This document shows, one piece after another, positions 1 through 5,510 of a DNA stretch of 9,307 nt. Within the stretch, counting starts at the first letter, position 1, and every line of letters starts with the position of its first letter. The notes under the pieces were generated by a model. That model made no database searches, had not been told where the DNA came from, and saw only the letters and a list, made by a program, of their open reading frames with translations. The translations under genes were made by a program, and so were the position numbers. The stretch comes from an uncultured bacterium (GTDB taxonomy: Bacteria > Patescibacteriota > Patescibacteriia > CAIQCM01): assembly GCA_903870305.1 (NCBI GenBank), contig CAIQCM010000067.1, positions 1 to 9,307 on the forward strand. The letters are read 5' to 3'.

Positions 1-1
1 C

Positions 2-103
2 GAGTTTCAATATCGCAAGCAGGTGGGGGACAAGTTCATCTATTCCATCTTGGAGGCGAAGAAGATCGTCGTGGTCGACGAGCTTGCCGGGAATGAAACA
101 TGA
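2..103 (+). CDS. C-terminal end of an unrecognised protein (5' truncated)
   Basis: An open frame enters from the left edge and ends at TGA 101-103, giving 33 residues (EFQYRKQVGDKFIYSILEAK, then KIVVVDELAGNET). The mix of charged residues and a short hydrophobic strand (KIVVV) looks like the tail of a soluble protein. I do not recognise the family. A nucleotidyltransferase-type tail is one weak possibility, without any diagnostic motif. The last codons (from about base 93) and the stop codon lie inside the 7-bp repeat array that follows, so the final residues NET are encoded by repeat sequence. The original stop may therefore have been replaced when the array formed. That this is coding is supported only by the uninterrupted frame, its normal composition and its plus orientation. 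Confidence 0.55.
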   Translation, partial: EFQYRKQVGDKFIYSILEAKKIVVVDELAGNET

Positions 104-169
104 AGCACGTAACATGAAACATGTCCGACGGAATGCTTCATGTTTCATGCTTCGTGATCCATGATCCAT
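93..169. repeat. Inverted array of 7-bp units, family A (ATGAARC / GYTTCAT)
   Basis: The left arm has units at 93 (ATGAAAC), 100 (ATGAAGC), 107 (ACGTAAC, degenerate), 114 (ATGAAAC) and 121 (ATGTCCG, degenerate), exactly 7 bp apart. The right arm has units at 135 (GCTTCAT), 142 (GTTTCAT), 149 (GCTTCGT), 156 and 163 (both GATCCAT), again exactly 7 bp apart, and ends at base 169, directly before ATG 170. Bases 93-106 are a perfect 14-bp inverted match to 135-148, so a hairpin can form in DNA or RNA. The upstream gene's TGA (101-103) is inside the second unit. Most of the array is non-coding. It shares its left arm with the array at 2149. Confidence 0.85.
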
Positions 170-529
170 ATGAATATCTCTCTTGATACAACTGAATTGA
201 AGAAAGTGCGCATTCGTATTGATGACGGAAAGAAAGTGCGCCGAACAAAATACGCCGTCTATGCCGACGCCGCCTTGCCTAAGATCATCAAGATCTTGAA
301 CGGTCGGAAACCGAAGAGCTTGGGCGCGGTCACGGGCCCCGGCGCGTTCAGCGCCACCCGCACCGGGGTCGCCCTCATGAACGCACTTGCTTACGGTTTA
401 AATATCCCGATCGCCGCGCTTAGCCGAGCGCAGTTTGATTCCAGCGAGCCCTTGCCGCCGGCAACAAAACCGCCGATCGCCGTCCATTACGGCATGCCGC
501 CGAATATTACAATGAAAAAGATGAAATGA
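170..529 (+). CDS. tsaB: Short TsaB-like protein (t6A tRNA modification)
   Basis: 119 residues. TsaB is the inactive ASKHA-fold paralogue that partners TsaD in making N6-threonylcarbamoyl-adenosine 37 of ANN-decoding tRNAs, in the cytoplasm. The evidence is the N-terminal strand MNISLDTT (residues 1-8, like the usual LAIDTS) and the signature GPGAFSATRTG (56-66, usual GPGSFTGLRIG), followed by a helix and NIPIAALS (78-85, usual IPIVGVSSL). The typical protein is about 220 residues, so the second half of the fold is absent. The tail after residue 85 is proline-rich and unlike TsaB. Such short versions are, as I recall, usual in CPR genomes. I chose ATG 170 rather than ATG 161 because the family starts at this strand and bases 156-169 are repeat units. 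No Shine-Dalgarno is visible. The stop TGA 527-529 lies in the first unit of the next repeat array. Confidence 0.78.
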   Translation: MNISLDTTELKKVRIRIDDGKKVRRTKYAVYADAALPKIIKILNGRKPKSLGAVTGPGAFSATRTGVALMNALAYGLNIPIAALSRAQFDSSEPLPPATKPPIAVHYGMPPNITMKKMK

Positions 530-617
530 ACGATGAACTATGAACGATGAACGATGAACAACTCCGTCCCATTTCGGCGGGAAAGAATTGTTCATTGTAC
601 GTTGTTCATTGTTCATA
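526..617. repeat. Inverted array of 7-bp units, family B (ATGAACG / GTTCATT)
   Basis: Five left units start at 526, 533, 540, 547 and 554 (ATGAACG, ATGAACT, ATGAACG, ATGAACG, ATGAACA). Four right units start at 590, 597, 604 and 611 (GTTCATT, degenerate GTACGTT, GTTCATT, GTTCATA). Both arms are in strict 7-bp phase. ATGAACAA (554-561) pairs perfectly with TTGTTCAT (588-595) around a 26-base loop. The first unit supplies the TGA stop of the tsaB-like gene. The right arm has no stop in the frame of the downstream gene, which makes that gene look 12 codons longer than it probably is. No run of T follows the stem, so it is not a canonical intrinsic terminator. Confidence 0.85.
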
Positions 618-623
618 AACCGT

Positions 624-2141
624 ATGAAGCTTTCCGATCGCCAAAAAATCCGGATCCTCGAGATCATTCCCGGCGCGCTGGTTTGGACGACGCTTATTGC
701 GGCCGTGGTCTTATCGTTCGTTAAGCCGCTCTGGGTCATTTATTTCATCGTTGTTTTCGACGTGTATTGGCTTTTTCGGATCAGCTATTTCACCATTTTT
801 CTTTTAACCTCGTGGCGCCTCTACCGCCGCAACCTTAAGATAAATTGGGACGCGAAAATGAAGGACTGTCCGGGTTCGGCCGAGCTGTACCATCTTATTT
901 TCTTGCCGACGGTCAAGGAGGACTACGAGGTCCTTAAGACCACATTGGACGCGCTTGCGCAAGCCAAGTTCCCCAAAGACCGGATCATCGTGGTATTGGC
1001 GGGCGAATTCAGGGTCAAGGATCTGTTTTTGCCCAAAGCCGAACGGCTGGTTCGCGAGTATGGCGGGGTTTTTAAAAAAGTTTTAGTGACGCTCCACACG
1101 GTGAAGCCGGGCGAGCTGGTGGGGAAAAGCGCCAATTTGAATTCGGCCGCGCGCGAGGTGCGTCCGCAGATCGAAGCGATGGGGATCCCCGACCGTGAGA
1201 TCATCGTTTCATCATTTGATTGCGACACGATCGTCCATCCGCAATACTTTGCGCACCTTACTTATACGTTCTGCCACACGCCGGACCCGCTTAAGAGTTC
1301 GTATCAGCCGATGGTCGTCTACAACAATAATATTTGGGATGCGCCGGCGGCGCTTCGGGTCGCGGCTTTCGGCACGACCTTTTGGCTTATGACCGAATTG
1401 GCGCGCCCGGAGTTCATGGGCACATTCTCCTCGCACGCTATGCCTTGGAAAATGCTCATCGACGTCGGCTATTGGCAAACGGACATCACCTCCGAGGATT
1501 CGCGCATCTTTCTTCAGGGCTTTGTCCATTATAACGGCGGCTATCGCGTAACGCCGCTTTACCTGCCCGTCTCAATGGACACGGTGGGCGGCGATTCGTA
1601 TTTGGGTTATTTGAAAGGGCTGTATCTGCAGCAGCGGCGCTGGGCTTGGGGCGTCGAGAATTTTCCCTTTTTGTGCTGGGAGCTTCGCCGCTCGGCGCGT
1701 CCGAATTTTCCAAGAGGAAAAAAATGGATGATGATCTTCCGCACGCTCGAGGGAATGTATTCGTGGGCGACGGCGCCGATCCTCATGTTCCTCTTGGGCC
1801 AGCTGCCGATCTATTTGACCTCGGGCGCGGTTCGCGAAATGGCTTTCGTTCAGAACACGCCGTTCACGCTTCAGTACATCATGACGCTCGCCATGGTTGG
1901 CACGATCCTCGCCATGACGCTAGCCACCCGCATGCTGCCGCCGCGGCCGCACACCAAGAAGCGCTGGAATTGGCTTGTCATGATCTTCCAGTGGGCGCTC
2001 ACCCCCATAACCTTCATCGTCTTCGGTTCAATTCCCGCGATCGACGCGCAAACGCGCCTCATGCTGGGCGGACGTTTTCGATTGGGATTTAACGTGAGTG
2101 AAAAAGCTAAGCGTCCGGTTAAGCTTGAAGCATTTAAATGA
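624..2141 (+). CDS. Membrane family-2 glycosyltransferase, cellulose-synthase-like
   Basis: 505 residues. It probably transfers sugars from nucleotide-sugar donors to a growing or lipid-linked polysaccharide at the cytoplasmic membrane; the substrate cannot be read from sequence. Two hydrophobic segments at about 16-33 and 36-60 precede a cytoplasmic GT-A domain. The nucleotide/metal motif is DCD (199-201), the catalytic base is TSED (E291-D292), and QQRRW (336-340) matches the Q-x-x-R-W motif of processive GT2 enzymes. Further membrane segments lie at about 381-400, 416-434 and 450-472. No PilZ domain is present. ATG 624 is preferred over the in-frame TTG 588 because 588-617 is the right arm of a repeat array. 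No Shine-Dalgarno precedes it. Its position before DUF4012, MreB and a second glycosyltransferase suggests surface-polysaccharide work. I am sure of the family and unsure of the product. Confidence 0.9.
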   Translation: MKLSDRQKIRILEIIPGALVWTTLIAAVVLSFVKPLWVIYFIVVFDVYWLFRISYFTIFLLTSWRLYRRNLKINWDAKMKDCPGSAELYHLIFLPTVKEDYEVLKTTLDALAQAKFPKDRIIVVLAGEFRVKDLFLPKAERLVREYGGVFKKVLVTLHTVKPGELVGKSANLNSAAREVRPQIEAMGIPDREIIVSSFDCDTIVHPQYFAHLTYTFCHTPDPLKSSYQPMVVYNNNIWDAPAALRVAAFGTTFWLMTELARPEFMGTFSSHAMPWKMLIDVGYWQTDITSEDSRIFLQGFVHYNGGYRVTPLYLPVSMDTVGGDSYLGYLKGLYLQQRRWAWGVENFPFLCWELRRSARPNFPRGKKWMMIFRTLEGMYSWATAPILMFLLGQLPIYLTSGAVREMAFVQNTPFTLQYIMTLAMVGTILAMTLATRMLPPRPHTKKRWNWLVMIFQWALTPITFIVFGSIPAIDAQTRLMLGGRFRLGFNVSEKAKRPVKLEAFK

Positions 2142-2148
2142 TCACGAT

Positions 2149-2217
2149 ATGAAGCATGAAGCACGCAACATGAAACACTCCGGCTCCGCATTTAATGTTT
2201 CATGCTTCATGTTTCAT
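2149..2217. repeat. Inverted array of 7-bp units, family A, second copy
   Basis: Left units start at 2149 (ATGAAGC), 2156 (ATGAAGC), 2163 (ACGCAAC, degenerate) and 2170 (ATGAAAC). Right units start at 2197 (GTTTCAT), 2204 (GCTTCAT) and 2211 (GTTTCAT), all in 7-bp phase. The 28-base left arm matches 93-120 at 26 of 28 positions and has its degenerate unit in the same third place, so the two arrays probably descend from one copy. The array fills most of the gap between the glycosyltransferase stop (2139-2141) and the DUF4012 gene. Confidence 0.83.
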
Positions 2218-2222
2218 AACAC

Positions 2223-2232
2223 GCAAATTTGC
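2223..2232. promoter_or_regulatory. 10-bp perfect palindrome just before the DUF4012 start
   Basis: GCAAATTTGC is its own reverse complement and ends two bases before ATG 2235. It lies between the repeat array and the start codon, where a repressor operator could sit. It may equally be chance in an AT-rich spot. No -10/-35 pair is convincing nearby. Confidence 0.25.
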
Positions 2233-2234
2233 AT

Positions 2235-4202
2235 ATGACCACCGTGCACGACGAACACCGCCCAAAATCCAAACTCCGCCACCTCAAGACCGTCTGGTGG
2301 ATCATTGCTTTTATCGTTCTCGCTTCCGTTGTTATTGCCATTCCGGCATCCGCCGCCGCGTACAGGATGGCGAGCGAGGCGCAAGCCGGACGCAGGGCCT
2401 TGACCGACGCCGCCGCCGCGGCATCGCAAGGGGATATTAAAACCGCGAGCACGGACCTCGTCTTCGCGCAGGAGCATTTGGCGGCGGCCGATCGTTTTGG
2501 CAAGGTGTTGGCGCCGCTTCAGGTTCTGCCGTATGTCGGAGTCGATATTAAGAGCGTCCGTTCGATCGTCTCGTCATCGCTCCAGACCGCCACCGCGCTC
2601 GCGCGCTTGGGTGCGCTGGGGCAAAGCGTTTTGGACATCTTGTCGCGCGCGCAAGGATTTAACGCGGGCGCGCCGACTGTTTCCACGGGCGTGATCGCGT
2701 TCTTCAAACTTTCGCCCGCCGACCGCACTGCTGCGCTCGCCGCCCTTTCCAAAGCTCCGGATGAACTCGACAATTCGCTTTCCGAGATCGACCGGGCGCT
2801 CGTCGGTTTCAATTCATTGCCTGACAATTCCGATCTGGGTTCGGTCGTCGCTTCGCTTCGGCCGGCCGTTGTCGAACTGGAAGCGGTGCGGGAAAAAATC
2901 GCCGTCGCCGCTGAACTGTCCAAACTTTTGCCCGCGCTTTCCGGTTATCCCGTGCCGAAGAACTACCTGTTATTACTGCAGAACAACACCGAGCTGCGGC
3001 CGACCGGCGGCTTCATTGGCACGCTCGCCACCGTCACCGTTGCTTCGACCATGGCGCAAGACCTCAAGGTGTCCGATGTTTACGCGCTGGACGGCGCCGG
3101 CGCGGTCAATTTAAAAACAATACCCCCCGCCCCCTTGGCCAAATATTTGTCGGCGCCAAAATGGTATTTGCGCGACGCCAATTGGTCGCCTGATTTTCCG
3201 ACCGCGGCGCGCGAAGTGATCGACATTTACGACCAAGAAGGCGGCGCGGAAAAGTTTGACGGCGTGCTGGCCGTCGACCCCACTTTGGCCGTCGATCTCT
3301 TGAAGATCGTGGGGAACATTACGATCGGCGCGTCCACCTTTACTCCGGAAAACGTCACCGACGAGATCGAGTATCAAGTTGAAAAGGGTTTTGACGCCAA
3401 GGGTTTGCCGATATCCCAGCGCAAGGATATCTTGATCGCGCTTGCCGCCGAGGTCTTCACGCGCGTGGCGGCATTGCCGAACGACAAGTGGCAATTGGCC
3501 GTGAATGCTTTTGTCCGCGCGCTCGACGAGAAGCACATGATGGTCGCTTCGTTCGATCCGGCGGTCGCGAGTTTTGCCGCTTCGCGCAATTGGGACGGCG
3601 CCGTCCATGCACCGGCAAATGATTTTCTCATGGTCGTGGATGCAAACCTCGCCGCGCTCAAGACCGACAGCGTCATGACGCGCGCAATAAATTATTCGCT
3701 GAAGCCCGACGCGAATGGACTCACCGCGACGGTGAATTTGACTTACGTAAACCATGGCGGTTTCAGCTGGAAGACAACGCGTTATCGAAATTATACGCGC
3801 ATCTATGTGCCGCCCGGGAGCGCGCTGGTATCGTCCTCCGGCGCGATGGCGAACGACAAAATTCTCGACCCCAAGCGCACGCCCGGCAAAGTCGACACGG
3901 TTGATGAACTCGGCTTGCGTTCGTTCGGCGCCTTCATTTCAATCGAACCCGGCGAAACGCGCACGTTATCGTTCACCTATAAATTGCCGCCTTCGATCGT
4001 TTCCGCCGCGCGCGGCGGCAATTATTCGCTTAATGTCCAAAAACAGCCCGGAACAATTGCCGTGCCGTTGACTTTGAACCTTGATTTTGGTAAGAAAGTT
4101 GCATCGGCCGACCCGCCCGAAGCGCCTCAATACTGGGGCGACGGGAGCTATAATGTCTCAACCGATCTGACAATTGATAGGGAATTTAAAGTGGGGTTTT
4201 AA
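2235..4202 (+). CDS. DUF4012 membrane-anchored extracytoplasmic protein
   Basis: 655 residues. A short basic N-terminus (R9-K18) and one hydrophobic segment (about 20-42) indicate a signal anchor with the rest outside the membrane. Residues 43-235 are Ala-rich and helical. The DUF4012 core follows: NYLLLLQNNTELRPTGGFIG at 243-262, then W310-F321 (WYLRDANWSPDF), then FDGVLAVDP from 341. A beta-rich tail follows to the end. The family is common in Actinobacteria, Chloroflexi and CPR and has no established reaction. It is often found near polysaccharide genes, which fits the glycosyltransferases on both sides. Start: ATG 2235 is preferred over in-frame TTG 2229, which lies inside the palindrome GCAAATTTGC. 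No Shine-Dalgarno is visible. The domain call is strong; a role in envelope polysaccharide assembly or attachment is inference. Confidence 0.88.
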   Translation: MTTVHDEHRPKSKLRHLKTVWWIIAFIVLASVVIAIPASAAAYRMASEAQAGRRALTDAAAAASQGDIKTASTDLVFAQEHLAAADRFGKVLAPLQVLPYVGVDIKSVRSIVSSSLQTATALARLGALGQSVLDILSRAQGFNAGAPTVSTGVIAFFKLSPADRTAALAALSKAPDELDNSLSEIDRALVGFNSLPDNSDLGSVVASLRPAVVELEAVREKIAVAAELSKLLPALSGYPVPKNYLLLLQNNTELRPTGGFIGTLATVTVASTMAQDLKVSDVYALDGAGAVNLKTIPPAPLAKYLSAPKWYLRDANWSPDFPTAAREVIDIYDQEGGAEKFDGVLAVDPTLAVDLLKIVGNITIGASTFTPENVTDEIEYQVEKGFDAKGLPISQRKDILIALAAEVFTRVAALPNDKWQLAVNAFVRALDEKHMMVASFDPAVASFAASRNWDGAVHAPANDFLMVVDANLAALKTDSVMTRAINYSLKPDANGLTATVNLTYVNHGGFSWKTTRYRNYTRIYVPPGSALVSSSGAMANDKILDPKRTPGKVDTVDELGLRSFGAFISIEPGETRTLSFTYKLPPSIVSAARGGNYSLNVQKQPGTIAVPLTLNLDFGKKVASADPPEAPQYWGDGSYNVSTDLTIDREFKVGF

Positions 4203-4203
4203 T

Positions 4204-4331
4204 ACGAACGACTAAGTATGAACGATGAACGACACGTGTCGAAGTATGAATTATGAACGATGAATGATGAATGCGACGCCGCTATTAGTCGTTCATCGTT
4301 AGTCGTTCATCATTAGCCGTTAATCGTTTAT
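4204..4331. repeat. Longest inverted array of 7-bp units, family B
   Basis: Ten left units run in unbroken 7-bp phase from 4204 to 4273. Good copies start at 4218, 4225, 4253 (ATGAACG), 4260 and 4267 (ATGAATG); decayed ones start at 4204, 4211, 4232, 4239 and 4246. Seven right units run from 4283 to 4331, with CGTTCAT at 4290 and 4304 and variants CGTTAGT, CATTAGC, CGTTAAT and CGTTTAT. GATGAACGAC (4224-4233) pairs with 4302-4311, and GAACGACTAA (4206-4215) with 4285-4294 or 4299-4308, so several alternative hairpins are possible. The array occupies nearly the whole gap before mreB and ends six bases before its ATG. Confidence 0.83.
4230..4241. repeat. 12-bp perfect palindrome inside the array
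   Basis: CGACACGTGTCG (centre CACGTG) is its own reverse complement. It replaces the expected unit at 4232 while the 7-bp phase resumes by 4246. It could be a protein-binding site or a small hairpin tip left by rearrangement. No function can be read from it. Confidence 0.35.
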
Positions 4332-4337
4332 AAAGTT

Positions 4338-5345
4338 ATGTTCATAAAAAAGATCGCCATTGATCTCGGGACGACGAGCGTTTTGGTCTACGTGCCAAAG
4401 CGCGGCGTTATCGTTAATGAGCCGTCGGTGGTGGCAATTTCGACCGTCGACAAAAAGATCATGGCCGTCGGCAAAGAGGCGAAAGAAATGTTGGGCCGCA
4501 CGCCGGACACGATCGTCGCCGTTCGGCCGCTTAAGGACGGCGTGATCGCCGACTATAAAACGACCGAAGCGATGCTGCGCTACTTTATCAACAAAGCCGT
4601 CGGCGGTTTTCGCTTGTTCCGCCCCGAGGTTATGGTCGCCGTTCCCGGCGGCATCACCTCAACCGAACGACGCGCCGTCATCGACGCGACCATCGCCGCC
4701 GGCGCGCGCGCGGCCTACATCATCAAAGAGCCGATCGTCGCGGCCATTGGCGCCGACATTCCCATTGGTTCGGCTTCGGGGCACATGATCATCGACATCG
4801 GCGGCGGCACCGCCGAGATCGCGGTGATCTCGCTGGGCGGCATTGTCGCTTCGGATTCGGTTAGGATCGGCGGCAATAAATTCGACCTCGCAATTTCGGA
4901 ACACATTCGCCGCAAGTACGGCCTCGCGATAGGGGAGCGCACCGCCGAAGAAATTAAAATTCAGATCGGCTCGGCACTCTACATGGAAAATAAATTAAGC
5001 ATGGAAGTGAAAGGCCGCGACATGGTCTCGGGTTTGCCCAAAGTGATCACCGTCACCTCCGACGACGTGACCGACGCCATTTCTGACGAGCTTGAAGGAA
5101 TTGTCGCACGCATCAAAGAGGTCATGCACCACACCCCGCCCGAACTCTGCGCCGACGTCATGGAAAAAGGCATGATGCTCTCCGGCGGTTCGTCCTTGCT
5201 TAGAAACATCGACCAACTCTTCGCCCAAGCCATCGGCATTCCGGCATACGTCGCTGATGATTCTTTGTATTGCGTCGTGAAAGGCACCGGCATCGCCTTG
5301 GAGAATTTGGAGAGCTACAAGCGATCGATTTTGGCAACACGATAA
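4338..5345 (+). CDS. mreB: MreB, bacterial actin of cell-shape control
   Basis: 335 residues, normal length for MreB. It polymerises with ATP into membrane-bound filaments that direct the peptidoglycan elongation machinery. The actin-fold nucleotide motifs are present: phosphate-1 DLGTTS (9-14; DLGTAN is more usual), the catalytic-glutamate region with EPIVAAIGA from E131, phosphate-2 DIGGGT (153-158) and the adenosine motif LSGGSSL (281-287). The hydrophobic start MFIKKIAI is the expected membrane-touching N-terminus. No mreC, mreD, rodA or pbp gene lies next to it within the window; instead DUF4012 and a GT4 enzyme flank it. It starts at ATG 4338, six bases after a repeat array, with no Shine-Dalgarno. 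A paralogue (Mbl/MreBH type) cannot be excluded, but the family is certain. Confidence 0.95.
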   Translation: MFIKKIAIDLGTTSVLVYVPKRGVIVNEPSVVAISTVDKKIMAVGKEAKEMLGRTPDTIVAVRPLKDGVIADYKTTEAMLRYFINKAVGGFRLFRPEVMVAVPGGITSTERRAVIDATIAAGARAAYIIKEPIVAAIGADIPIGSASGHMIIDIGGGTAEIAVISLGGIVASDSVRIGGNKFDLAISEHIRRKYGLAIGERTAEEIKIQIGSALYMENKLSMEVKGRDMVSGLPKVITVTSDDVTDAISDELEGIVARIKEVMHHTPPELCADVMEKGMMLSGGSSLLRNIDQLFAQAIGIPAYVADDSLYCVVKGTGIALENLESYKRSILATR

Positions 5346-5360
5346 CGTTTCAATAATCCT

Positions 5361-5474
5361 CGTCATTGCGAGGAGTGAGCCGAGGCGAACGACGCGGCAA
5401 TCCTCTCGGAATATCACCATGGCAGCAAAATTCGATGAGATTGCCACGTCGGCTGCGGCCTCCTCGCAATGACA
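5361..5474. mobile_element. MITE-like inverted-repeat element (CGTCATTGCGAGGAG type)
   Basis: The outer inverted repeats are GTCATTGCGAGGAG (5362-5375) and its perfect complement at 5460-5473. Inner ones are GGCAATC (5396-5402) and GATTGCC (5439-5445), leaving a 36-base centre. No protein is encoded. The hexamer AATAAT occurs on both sides (5352-5357 and 5474-5479) and could be a target duplication, though four bases separate the left copy from the element. From memory, elements with these ends are scattered between genes in many unrelated bacterial phyla; I know of no settled name. It takes up most of the 165-base gap between mreB and the GT4 gene. Confidence 0.75.
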
Positions 5475-5510
5475 ATAATTGATGGCGCTTAGACATTAGA
5501 TATTCGTCCC

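Noticed and set aside
526..617. Canonical Rho-independent terminator after tsaB
   Set aside because: The stem is AT-rich and has no T-run after it; the right arm leads directly into the next gene's start.
398..739. 113-codon minus-strand frame over the tsaB end and GT2 start
   Set aside because: Much of its sequence is the translated heptamer array (repeated SFIVHRS-like peptides), and the rest is antisense to tsaB and the GT2 gene.
3111..3755. 214-codon open frame on the minus strand inside the DUF4012 gene
   Set aside because: It is opposite a well-supported coding frame with recognisable DUF4012 motifs, has no recognisable domain, and its openness follows from the GC-rich codon use of the real gene.
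93..4331. CRISPR array
   Set aside because: Units are 7 bp, tandem without unique spacers, inverted between arms, and spread over separate gaps; no cas gene is near.
4329..4334. TATAAA as -10 box for mreB
   Set aside because: The expected start of transcription would fall inside the mreB ATG region or after it, and no good -35 lies 17 bases upstream; the sequence is explained as a variant repeat unit.
4995..5447. Minus-strand frame of 150 codons across the mreB end and the repeat element
   Set aside because: Antisense to conserved mreB residues and partly made of the inverted-repeat element; no family resemblance.
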